A stretch of DNA of 9,351 bases from Bacillota bacterium (GTDB taxonomy: Bacteria; Bacillota_E; Sulfobacillia; Sulfobacillales; Sulfobacillaceae): contig JAKAAL010000113.1 in the NCBI GenBank assembly GCA_021802375.1, forward strand, positions 1-9,351, written 5' to 3'. The notes beneath the pieces are model-generated. The model was not told the origin of the DNA. It searched no databases and saw nothing but the letters and a program-made list of their open reading frames with translations. Below are positions 1-6,142 of this stretch, piece after piece. A program made the translations under genes and the position numbers. How positions within the stretch are numbered: the first letter of the stretch is position 1; each line of letters opens with the position of its first letter.

Positions 1-1
1 T

Positions 2-541
2 AAGCTCCACCCCTTGGGAAAAGTCGTGACCGTGGCCGTGATTCCGAAGACCGTGACCGATCCCTACGGGCGTGCGTATAATTTTCGTACACTCGGGCAG
101 TATGCGGATAAGGTGGTGCTGATGACCTATGATTATCATGATATTGGGTCGCCAGCGGGTCCTGTTGCCCCAATTGGCTGGGTGACGCAAGCGGTCGATT
201 ACGCTCTAACCCGAATGCCTGCACAAAAAATCGTGTTAGGTTTGGCCGCCTATGGGTATAACTGGGGGTCGAACGGGACTACGGTGGAAGTTCATGACCT
301 TCAGGCGGTTCATTTAGCGGCGACTGAAGGAGTGCCGGTCCAGTGGAACAGTACTTATAAAGAATCGACCTTTCATTACACCAGTGGCGGAATTACGCAC
401 ACCGTGTGGTTTGAAAATGGATATAGTGACGCGGCCAAAATTGCATTGGCTACCGCCAACCACTTGGGGGGCGTCGCCATATGGCGCCTTGGAGATGAGG
501 ACCCCCATTTATGGACGGTGTTGCAGCAATTCGGCTATTAA
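2..541 (+). CDS. Glycoside hydrolase family 18 protein, C-terminal part (5' end outside window)
   Basis: The reading frame is open from the left edge (frame of base 2) to TAA at 539-541, giving 179 residues. The internal TTG at 14 is not a convincing start, because the frame continues upstream and the fold would be incomplete. Visible GH18 barrel features are the strand ending VVLMTYDYH (about residues 38-46), the KIVLGLAAYGYNW strand, and the C-terminal GGVAIWRLGDEDP segment (about 157-168), whose Trp sits in the sugar-binding subsite of GH18 enzymes. The catalytic DxxDxDxE motif must lie upstream and cannot be checked. Family members of this type act outside the membrane on chitin-like or peptidoglycan glycans, and related proteins occur in spore cortex enzymes and in fusions with glycosyltransferases. 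The specific substrate is unknown. No clear terminator follows it. Confidence 0.82.
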   Translation, partial: KLHPLGKVVTVAVIPKTVTDPYGRAYNFRTLGQYADKVVLMTYDYHDIGSPAGPVAPIGWVTQAVDYALTRMPAQKIVLGLAAYGYNWGSNGTTVEVHDLQAVHLAATEGVPVQWNSTYKESTFHYTSGGITHTVWFENGYSDAAKIALATANHLGGVAIWRLGDEDPHLWTVLQQFGY

Positions 542-620
542 CGGCAGTGTAATGACACGCGGGACGTTCGTGCAAAAAGACGGACCACTCGGGATACATC
601 TGAGACCTTCTCTAGTCGGT

Positions 621-646
621 TATACTACGTCTAGGACAAGGGAGGG
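621..646 (+). promoter_or_regulatory. Possible -10 element and ribosome binding site for the rRNA methyltransferase gene
   Basis: TATACT at 621-626 resembles a -10 hexamer, but no good -35 lies 16-18 bases upstream, so the promoter call is weak. AAGGGAGGG at 638-646 is a strong Shine-Dalgarno sequence 9 bases before the ATG at 656, which supports that start. The rest of the 542-655 gap holds nothing I recognise. Confidence 0.35.
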
Positions 647-655
647 CATAGGCCG

Positions 656-1843
656 ATGTCGGGAAATGAAGCAGTAGTGCGTCTAAAGATTAAGGAAGGT
701 CGGGTGTTGGAGGGATCCCCATGGATCTATCAGGGGCAGTTCGACGCTCCGCGTGGAGATGTTGCGCCGGGCAGCGTCGTCACCGTGAACGATCGCACGG
801 GGCATTTTGTTGGCCGGGGTTTTTATAACCCTCGCTCCGTGATTCAGGTCCGTCTCTTGAGCCGTCGCCGGGATGAGACGATCGACGAAGCCTGGTTTGT
901 CAAAAAAGTACAAGATGCGATTGCTAGTCGGGTTCCGTGGGTGGGTGCACGGGATGCCTACCGTGTGGTGAATTCGGAAGCCGATGGATTACCCGGTCTT
1001 ATCGTGGATAAATATGGCCCAATGCTCGTGGTGCAGGTGTTAAGTGTAGGGCTTGGGACCTTCATGCCCGTGATTTTGGAGGCCTTGGTCCAACACTATC
1101 AGCCCACGGGCATCTATGAGCGGGGGGACTTGGCGGTCCGCGACCGTGAGGGACTTCCCAGGGTCGATCAATTGGTTTTTGGTCGTTTAGAGTCTCCGGT
1201 CCAGATTCATGAGCATGGCGTAACCATGAGCATTGACATTGCTGGTGGCCAGAAGACGGGCCACTTCCTCGACCAGTATGAGAATCGCGGACGTGTCGCG
1301 AACTTCGCAGGGGGCGTGAAGGCTTTTGACGCGTTTGCGCATACGGGAGGCTTTGGACTGGTTTTAGCCCGCCATGGGGCAACGGAAGTTACGGCCATCG
1401 ACATCGATCACCATGCGACAATGCAAGCTCAACAGAATGCGGAACTCAACCAACTCCAGGATCGGATGCAGTTTGTCACGGAGAATGCCTTTGACTGGTT
1501 ACGGCGGCAAAGCGATCAAGGTCCTCAGTATGACTTGGGAATCTTGGATCCACCGGCTTTCACGAAATCTCGGGATGCGGTCGCAGGAGCTCTAAAGGGC
1601 TATAAAGAGATTAATTTACGGGGCATTAAGCTGATTCGCCCGGGGGGACTCTTGGTCACCTCCAGCTGCTCTTACCATGTGTCCGAAGCTGATTTTATCG
1701 GTGTGGTGGGACAGGCAGCTAAAGATGCCAGGCGCCAGGTGAAAATTATGGAAATCCGCGGCCAAGCTCCAGATCATCCAATGTTGTCGACGCTTCCGGA
1801 ATCGCGGTATCTGAAGTGTTTAATCCTTCATGTAGGGTCCTAA
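656..1843 (+). CDS. rlmI: Class I SAM-dependent rRNA (cytosine-5) methyltransferase, RlmI/RlmK-like (COG1092)
   Basis: This is a cytoplasmic protein of 395 residues, the usual length of the RlmI family (E. coli RlmI makes m5C1962 in 23S rRNA). The order is as in the family: an N-terminal PUA-like RNA-binding domain (about 1-75), a central domain with the conserved GGQKTGHFLDQYENR segment (from about residue 196), then the Rossmann methyltransferase domain. SAM motif I is DAFAHTGGFG (from residue 225), with an acidic ribose-binding stretch AIDID after it. Motif IV is LDPPAF (D298), and the motif VI SCS contains C338, the position expected for the catalytic cysteine of m5C enzymes. The ATG at 656 is chosen for its well-placed ribosome site. 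The gene stands alone between a GH18 gene and a transporter. The exact target base is inferred from the family; a related RNA target is possible. Confidence 0.88.
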   Translation: MSGNEAVVRLKIKEGRVLEGSPWIYQGQFDAPRGDVAPGSVVTVNDRTGHFVGRGFYNPRSVIQVRLLSRRRDETIDEAWFVKKVQDAIASRVPWVGARDAYRVVNSEADGLPGLIVDKYGPMLVVQVLSVGLGTFMPVILEALVQHYQPTGIYERGDLAVRDREGLPRVDQLVFGRLESPVQIHEHGVTMSIDIAGGQKTGHFLDQYENRGRVANFAGGVKAFDAFAHTGGFGLVLARHGATEVTAIDIDHHATMQAQQNAELNQLQDRMQFVTENAFDWLRRQSDQGPQYDLGILDPPAFTKSRDAVAGALKGYKEINLRGIKLIRPGGLLVTSSCSYHVSEADFIGVVGQAAKDARRQVKIMEIRGQAPDHPMLSTLPESRYLKCLILHVGS

Positions 1844-1856
1844 ATAGTCTGCCGGT

Positions 1857-1895
1857 TGTTAATGCAATCTTAACAGCGTGTTAAAGGCAGCGTAA
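1857..1895 (+). promoter_or_regulatory. Putative Pho-box-like array of 11-bp-spaced direct repeats upstream of the phosphate symporter
   Basis: Four hexamers start at exact 11-base intervals: TGTTAA (1857), TCTTAA (1868), TGTTAA (1879) and a degenerate GCGTAA (1890), each separated by 5 bases. On the opposite strand the units read TTAACA/TTAAGA, matching the Bacillus PhoP consensus TT(A/C/T)ACA with about 5-base spacers. Helical-turn-spaced direct repeats are typical of PhoP/PhoB (OmpR-type) sites. A -10 candidate CATGAT lies at 1907-1912, placing the last repeats over the -35 region as in PhoB/PhoP-activated promoters. An alternative reading is a constitutive promoter, TTAACA (1870-1875), 17 bases, TAATCT (1893-1898). 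The downstream gene having a Pi-symporter signature supports the Pho interpretation, but binding is inferred. Confidence 0.5.
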
Positions 1896-1914
1896 TCTTA
1901 TCCGGGCATGATAG

Positions 1915-1941
1915 AGATGACGAAAAACTGAGCCGTCATCT
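1915..1941 (+). repeat. Inverted repeat in the leader of the phosphate symporter gene
   Basis: AGATGACG (1915-1922) and CGTCATCT (1934-1941) are perfect 8-bp inverted arms around an 11-base loop. The repeat lies 10 bases before the ribosome site AGGGGGAG (1952-1959). It could be an mRNA hairpin modulating translation or a palindromic operator; the sequence alone does not decide. Confidence 0.45.
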
Positions 1942-1964
1942 GGACACCAATAGGGGGAGACATC

Positions 1965-3404
1965 ATGCCGAATGACACGGATACTCTTCACGGAATACTA
2001 GACAACGCACAATTGAACCGGACTCACTGGAAAGTCTGGTTTCTTTCTGCGATGGGGGTTTTCCTGGACGGGTTTGACCTCTTTATTATTGGGGTGGCGT
2101 TACCGCTGATTGCGCACAACATGGGGATTACCAAAGAGTGGATTGGTCTTGTTGGGGCTGCGGCCCCGTTGGGCGCCATGGTGGGAGCATTTACCCTAGG
2201 ACGATATACGGACAAGCTGGGTCGAAAGGCCATGTACCTTTTTGACCTAGTATTCTTTGTGGTGTTTGCTGGCCTATCGGCCATCGCATGGAATGTTGGT
2301 TCACTCCTAATTTTTCGATTTCTTTTGGGTATTGGTATTGGCGCGGACTACCCGATATCGTCTACCTATGTTTCGGAATTTATGCCTAAAAAGATTCGCG
2401 GCCGCATGCTTTCGGGCGCATTTAGCTTTCAGGCACTTGGCGCCTTGTTTGGAGCGGCCGTAGGCTTGGGAATCTTGATGCTGTATCCTTCGCCTGACGC
2501 TTGGCGCTACATGCTGGCGATTGGAGTCATTCCCGCCATCATCGTGATGGTGTTACGGACTTCGGTACCGGAAAGCCCGCGTTGGTATTTGGCTCAAGGC
2601 CAGGTCGAGAAGGCTGGAGAAATTGCGCGGAAATTGACGGGGAAAGTGGCGGCGATAGCCACCGAGGCCGTCAGTCCTGTACGCTACAAGGTTCTCTTTA
2701 GTCGGGAATATATTCGCCGCACGATATTGGCCACCGTACCATGGTTTCTGATGGATATCGGGCTTTACGGGATTGGCGTATTCACCCCGACGATTTTGGC
2801 AGTCATGGCGTTTACGGGTCACGGCAGTTTTATTCATAAGGACATCCTCTCTACTCAAGGCGCCGTATTTTTGGATATCTTCTTAGTGGTCGGCTTTGCC
2901 TTAAGTATTCTCTTGATTGAACGCTGGGGTCGAATTCGTCTTCAGTGGCTAGGATTCTTGGGAATGACGGTGGCGATGGTGTTGTTGGCGTTGGTAGGAG
3001 TACCAAAAGGAGCTAGCGGAGGCACAGTCGCCCTAGTCTTTATTGGATTTGCACTTTTCAACGTAATGGTAAACATGGGTCCCAATGCCACGACGTGGAT
3101 TCTTCCGACGGAAGTTTTTCCCACCAGCCTTCGCGCTTCGGGACATGGGTTAGCAGCGGCATCGGGGAAATTCGGAGCGGCAATTGGCATCTTCTTACTT
3201 CCGGTTATCGAAAAGAATTTAGGGATCGGCTGGACCTTGGCTATGGTCGCGGTGGCGTCGTTCCTTGGTCTGATCATCACGTGGTTATTCGGAGTGGAAA
3301 CCCGGGGGCAGTCGCTGGAAGATACCGGATCTGCAGTACCGACATCACGCGGCAGTGAGCGGGGGTCGCGAGACACCACGACGCCTTTGGTGAGTAAGTC
3401 TTAA
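1965..3404 (+). CDS. MFS transporter of the phosphate:H+ symporter (PHS, Pho84-like) family
   Basis: The product is a 479-residue inner-membrane protein with about 12 predicted membrane helices and the MFS loop GRYTDKLGRK at 79-88. It is more specific than a generic sugar-type MFS protein because residues of the fungal Pi symporter site (Pho84, and PiPT whose structure is known) are present. These are D35/D38 in TM1, D128-Y129 in IGADYP, Q156 exactly 27 residues after the Tyr as in PiPT, W260/D264/Y268 in WFLMDIGLY with the same 4+4 spacing, and N374 in GPNATTW followed by EVFPTSLRASGHG and ASGK. It therefore probably imports phosphate (or arsenate) with protons. The ATG at 1965 follows AGGGGGAG with 5 bases of spacing. 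Pho-like repeats lie upstream and a strong terminator follows, so it is monocistronic. The last 35 or so residues are a polar cytoplasmic tail. Other organic anions or sugars as substrates are not excluded. Confidence 0.8.
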   Translation: MPNDTDTLHGILDNAQLNRTHWKVWFLSAMGVFLDGFDLFIIGVALPLIAHNMGITKEWIGLVGAAAPLGAMVGAFTLGRYTDKLGRKAMYLFDLVFFVVFAGLSAIAWNVGSLLIFRFLLGIGIGADYPISSTYVSEFMPKKIRGRMLSGAFSFQALGALFGAAVGLGILMLYPSPDAWRYMLAIGVIPAIIVMVLRTSVPESPRWYLAQGQVEKAGEIARKLTGKVAAIATEAVSPVRYKVLFSREYIRRTILATVPWFLMDIGLYGIGVFTPTILAVMAFTGHGSFIHKDILSTQGAVFLDIFLVVGFALSILLIERWGRIRLQWLGFLGMTVAMVLLALVGVPKGASGGTVALVFIGFALFNVMVNMGPNATTWILPTEVFPTSLRASGHGLAAASGKFGAAIGIFLLPVIEKNLGIGWTLAMVAVASFLGLIITWLFGVETRGQSLEDTGSAVPTSRGSERGSRDTTTPLVSKS

Positions 3405-3429
3405 GCTTACAACCACAACATGCTGATAG

Positions 3430-3470
3430 AAGGGGAACTCCTGTGTGAGATGGGGAGTTCCCCTTTTTTT
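3430..3470 (+). terminator. Rho-independent terminator of the phosphate symporter gene
   Basis: AAGGGGAACTCC (3430-3441) pairs perfectly with GGAGTTCCCCTT (3454-3465) around a 12-base loop, and the run of Ts covers 3464-3470. It is a textbook intrinsic terminator on the + strand, 25 bases after the stop. On the minus strand no U-tract follows, so it does not obviously serve the convergent gene. Confidence 0.93.
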
Positions 3471-3518
3471 CGGTCGGGCAGCCTCGAATTTTACCGTGTA
3501 GGGTACGACCTCTAGCAT

Positions 3519-4211
3519 TTACGAAGTTTCAAGAGATTGGAGATCTTTATACGATAAAATGCCCCGATAAAATGCTTGACCGATGATGACACCAGAAACC
3601 TCGAGTTCTTTGAGACCCACGACCGTGGGTCGATGCCGAAGCCCTCCGGCGATCCACACATCAAAGCCATTTTCTTGAAAGTGACGAATGGTACGGTGCT
3701 GCGAAGGGAATATGGTTGCCGACTGCCACGGGCCGGCTAGTAAGATACGATGCATACCGCTTTGTCGAGCCAAAGCGATGCTTTCGGCAGTGCGAGGATG
3801 GAGTTCGGCATCCATGTTTAAAGCCACCATAATTTGGTGGCCCGGGACAGCCTCCAAAATCTTTATAAATTGCACCGGATCCCGTAAAGAGTGCCCAATC
3901 ACCAGAGTGTCAGCACCATGCGCCGTAAGGATCCCAGCCGTGCGGGCGTCGCGAATGCCGCCCCCCACTTGTATCTGATGTCGATGCGGCCGGCATCCTA
4001 GTAATAAAGCTGGGAGCGTCGGAGTCGTATGCGCAGAAGATGGTGCACTAACTTCTTCGACGTGAATTCGTTGTGCACCTTGTGCCATCCAATGCCAGAT
4101 CAATGCCAAGGGATTTGACACGCGCATAGGTTCATTCCCAAAGTTGGGGTCGGAATTATGCATGATGCGGCCGTAGGCAACCGGGACTGATGGAACGATT
4201 GTAAATGACAC
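3519..4211 (-). CDS. HisA/HisF-fold TIM-barrel protein lacking the catalytic aspartates
   Basis: The 230-residue protein aligns along its length with HisA (ProFAR isomerase, about 240 residues). Phosphate-binding elements are kept: IQVGGGIRD (80-88) followed by GADTLVIGHSLRDP (99-112), and the C-terminal IAGG (187-190) and GVIIGQAFYRG (207-217), matching HisA SGG and GVIVGKALYEG. However, the first catalytic Asp (HisA PAIDL) is replaced by Pro10 in IVPSVPVAYG. The second (HisA SLD at the end of strand 5) is Asn132 in VALNMDAEL, and the D-x-DGT segment is also absent. It is therefore unlikely to be a functional ProFAR isomerase; another sugar-phosphate ligand or a non-catalytic role is possible. 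The GTG start at 4209-4211 is set by AGGAGGTG (complement of 4216-4223). It is transcribed divergently from the ABC exporter genes; no other his gene is in the window. Confidence 0.72.
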   Translation of the reverse strand: MSFTIVPSVPVAYGRIMHNSDPNFGNEPMRVSNPLALIWHWMAQGAQRIHVEEVSAPSSAHTTPTLPALLLGCRPHRHQIQVGGGIRDARTAGILTAHGADTLVIGHSLRDPVQFIKILEAVPGHQIMVALNMDAELHPRTAESIALARQSGMHRILLAGPWQSATIFPSQHRTIRHFQENGFDVWIAGGLRHRPTVVGLKELEVSGVIIGQAFYRGILSYKDLQSLETS

Positions 4212-4269
4212 GGGGCACCTCCTAGCTCTTTGTATTCATTCTATGTCATATTTCGATACTACGCCACCG

Positions 4270-4298
4270 ATTATGTTAGGTATTTTACAATAAATGAA
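4270..4298 (-). promoter_or_regulatory. Candidate promoter for the HisA-like gene
   Basis: Read on the minus strand, TTCATT (complement of 4293-4298) and CATAAT (complement of 4270-4275) are separated by 17 bases. The -10 matches consensus at five of six positions; the -35 is weak. It lies about 60 bases before the GTG start, and its -35 touches the first AACTGCCA repeat. Confidence 0.4.
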
Positions 4299-4356
4299 CT
4301 GCCATGTTAGATATTTATTTGCATTTGTTATAACTGCCACGGTAACTGCCAGGTTA
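4273..4356. repeat. Cluster of short direct and inverted repeats (AACTGCCA, ATGTTAGRTATTT) in the divergent promoter region
   Basis: AACTGCCA occurs exactly at 4297-4304, 4332-4339 and 4344-4351. Two copies extend to AACTGCCAnGTTA (4297-4309 and 4344-4356), and the latter is a hyphenated palindrome TAAC-N6-GTTA (4343-4356). A second direct repeat, ATGTTAGRTATTT, occurs at 4273-4285 and 4304-4316 with a 31-base period. TAAC-N6-GTTA-type palindromes suit a dimeric repressor such as TetR or GntR family proteins, but no such regulator gene is in the window. The repeats overlap the candidate promoters in both directions, so one regulator could control both transcripts. This AT-rich block stands out against its GC-richer neighbours. 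Confidence 0.6.
4326..4334 (+). promoter_or_regulatory. Candidate extended -10 promoter for the ABC exporter-amidase cluster
   Basis: TGTTATAAC (4326-4334) has the TGn extension followed by TATAAC, five of six matches to the -10 consensus. No good -35 is seen at 16-18 bases, which is tolerated for extended -10 promoters. Transcription would start near 4341, between the second and third AACTGCCA copies, giving a leader of about 80 bases. Confidence 0.45.
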
Positions 4357-4365
4357 TTAGTCCGT

Positions 4366-4391
4366 GATACCCAATAGCGCGTTGTGGTATC
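4366..4391 (+). promoter_or_regulatory. Leader hairpin upstream of the ABC ATPase gene
   Basis: GATACCCAA (4366-4374) pairs with TTG (4382-4384) and GGTATC (4386-4391), leaving one bulged T at 4385 and a 7-base loop. The stem ends 16 bases before the ribosome site AAGGAG (4408-4413). It could affect mRNA stability or translation. It contains the alternative upstream GTG at 4384, which is one reason to prefer the GTG at 4423. Confidence 0.45.
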
Positions 4392-4422
4392 TTGGGAAGG
4401 CGACAGCAAGGAGTGTGAATCG

Positions 4423-5349
4423 GTGGCAGCGGTGATTGTGGCAGAAAACCTAGTCAAGCGATATGGAGACTTCGAAGCCGTCCATGGCATCGACTTTTCC
4501 GTGGCGGAAGGCGCCTGTTTTGGGCTGTTAGGACCCAATGGGGCGGGAAAGTCGACCACGATTCGGATGATTAGCTGCTTGGCTGAAATTTCGGGAGGGC
4601 GGCTTACGGTTCTTGGGCACGACGCCCATCCGGGAAATCTTACCATCAAGCGGCAATTGGGCGTGGTGTCTCAAGAGGATTATTTGGATCCATCTTTGAC
4701 CGTGAGGGAAAATGTTGAATTACATGGAAGATTTTATGGTATGGGCTATCGGGATGCTAAGATTCGAGCCGACGAGCTTTTAGTTTTTTTACAGCTCGAA
4801 GAGAAAGGGAGTGCACAAGTCCGTGCCCTTTCCGGCGGCATGCGTCGCCGGGCGGTGATTGCGCGGGCCCTCATGGGACGTCCTCGTCTTCTAATTTTGG
4901 ACGAACCGACGACGGGTCTCGATCCCCAAGCACGAATTTTGGTTTGGGGAAAGATTCGGGAGCTCAAGCAAGAGGGGGTGACCATTCTTTTGACCACGCA
5001 CTATATGGATGAGGCACAACGTCTGGCGGATGACTTAGTGGTCATCGACCATGGAACCATCTTAGAGCGCGGAACCCCGCGAGATCTTATTAGCCGTGTG
5101 GTGGGAACCGAGTGTTTGGAAATTGCCGAGTGCGATCCGCACACTGGCAAATCTCTCGCCGAACGGGTCCATGCTATGGGTGCCGTTAGTGACTGGCAAG
5201 GCGATAGTCTTATGGTGTTTTCGTCAGACATGGATCCCGTTATTGCCCAACTGCAAGAAGAAAAGGTGTTACCCCCGCAATATTACCGGAGGCGGGCCAC
5301 TTTGGAAGACGTATTTTTGCGAATGACAGGGAGGGATTTACGAGAATGA
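4423..5349 (+). CDS. ABC transporter ATP-binding protein, NodI/DrrA type
   Basis: The product is a 308-residue cytoplasmic ATPase of an ABC-2 exporter. All nucleotide-binding motifs are intact: Walker A GPNGAGKST (37-45), Q-loop Gln84 in VVSQED, signature LSGGM (136-140), Walker B LLILDEP with D160 and E161, and H-loop His193 in LLTTHYMDEA. The C-terminal extension ends with LEDVFLRMTGRDL, the ending typical of NodI (lipooligosaccharide export) and relatives. The frame extends to a GTG at 4384, but the GTG at 4423 has AAGGAG nine bases upstream and gives the usual N-terminus (AAVIVAENLVKRYG), so it is preferred. The gene overlaps the permease gene by ATGA, so the two are translationally coupled. 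The NodI likeness does not imply nodulation; the exported substrate is unknown and could be a lipid-linked sugar, a drug or another hydrophobic compound. Confidence 0.9.
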   Translation: MAAVIVAENLVKRYGDFEAVHGIDFSVAEGACFGLLGPNGAGKSTTIRMISCLAEISGGRLTVLGHDAHPGNLTIKRQLGVVSQEDYLDPSLTVRENVELHGRFYGMGYRDAKIRADELLVFLQLEEKGSAQVRALSGGMRRRAVIARALMGRPRLLILDEPTTGLDPQARILVWGKIRELKQEGVTILLTTHYMDEAQRLADDLVVIDHGTILERGTPRDLISRVVGTECLEIAECDPHTGKSLAERVHAMGAVSDWQGDSLMVFSSDMDPVIAQLQEEKVLPPQYYRRRATLEDVFLRMTGRDLRE

Positions 5350-6119
5350 CGGCCAATCAGGGCTGGAGCCACGGCGCGCTTATGGTGTTCCGCCGGAATT
5401 TCTTAGCCTGGGTAAAGTACTATAAAAGCTCAATTCTCCTTAATTTCGGAGAACCCTTAACCAATTTGCTGGCGTTGGGATTCGGGCTCGGGGCGTACGT
5501 CGCCACGATGGCCGGAGTGCCGTTTGTCGATTTTATTGGGCCTGGTCTATTGGCCGTCACCGCGATGAATGCCGTGACCTTTGATATGACCTTCGAAGCG
5601 TATGACCGATTGAACGAAAACGGCATTTACCAGGCCATGATTACAGCACCATTAACGGTGCCGCAAATCGTTGCGGGGGAGTACCTATGGGAGGCTTTTC
5701 GCAGCCTGCTCTATGGTTCGGTATTTCTTCTGGTATTAGTCCTCTTAGGGTTAGTGCATTCCTGGTGGGCTTTAGTGGTTCCCCTGCCACTCCTGGTGAC
5801 GGGTATTATGTTTTCGGGACCAGCACTCCTGGTTGCGGCACGCGCCCGTAACCACGAGCAACTGTTTTATTATTTCACGCTCGTGATTACCCCGATGTTT
5901 ATGTTTTCCGGCGTGTTTTTTCCAATTGCTCGGTTACCTTTGCTGATACGGGACATCATTATTCTAACTCCCTTATTCCACGTGGTGAACGTGGTCCGGG
6001 CGTTAGTCTTAGGCCATTTATATCGGGGGCTGTTATGGGATGTGGTGTGGATGCTTGCATATGTGGCATTATTTAGCTGGCTACCCATACGGACTTTGAA
6101 ACGTAGATTGACGGGTTGA
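5346..6119 (+). CDS. ABC-2 type permease, NodJ-like
   Basis: This 257-residue membrane protein has six predicted helices (roughly 30-55, 62-85, 110-138, 141-168, 173-198 and 230-250), the standard size and topology of the ABC-2/NodJ family. The N-terminal segment with VKYYKSSILLNFGEPLTNLLALGFGLG-type composition, the TFEAYDRL loop and the MFSGVFFPIARLP motif before the last helices are characteristic of this family. It forms the membrane channel of the exporter with the ATPase encoded just upstream. Its ATG overlaps the stop codon of that gene (ATGA), leaving little doubt that they form one complex. Substrate unknown. Confidence 0.88.
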   Translation: MTANQGWSHGALMVFRRNFLAWVKYYKSSILLNFGEPLTNLLALGFGLGAYVATMAGVPFVDFIGPGLLAVTAMNAVTFDMTFEAYDRLNENGIYQAMITAPLTVPQIVAGEYLWEAFRSLLYGSVFLLVLVLLGLVHSWWALVVPLPLLVTGIMFSGPALLVAARARNHEQLFYYFTLVITPMFMFSGVFFPIARLPLLIRDIIILTPLFHVVNVVRALVLGHLYRGLLWDVVWMLAYVALFSWLPIRTLKRRLTG

Positions 6120-6142
6120 ATCCAGATGGGAGGAGAGTTACG

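Noticed and set aside
2942..3379. 145-residue minus-strand frame
   Set aside because: It is antisense to the C-terminal half of the phosphate symporter, whose conserved motifs explain the sequence.
4273..4356. CRISPR-like array
   Set aside because: Repeats are only 8-13 bases with irregular spacing and lie inside a promoter region; no cas genes are present.
4384..4422. Upstream GTG start for the ABC ATPase adding 13 residues
   Set aside because: It lies within the leader hairpin, lacks a ribosome site, and the extra residues have no family support; GTG at 4423 has AAGGAG at 9 bases.
4236..4649. 137-residue minus-strand frame across the divergent region
   Set aside because: Its N-terminal half is antisense to the Walker A region of the ABC ATPase, and it would cover the promoter repeats; composition is not protein-like.
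4423..6119. Nodulation factor export system
   Set aside because: The proteins are NodI/NodJ-like, but no nodABC genes or rhizobial features are present; the family is widespread in unrelated bacteria.
6116..6142. TTG start overlapping the permease stop for the amidase
   Set aside because: ATG at 6143 has a strong ribosome site and yields the family's normal N-terminus.
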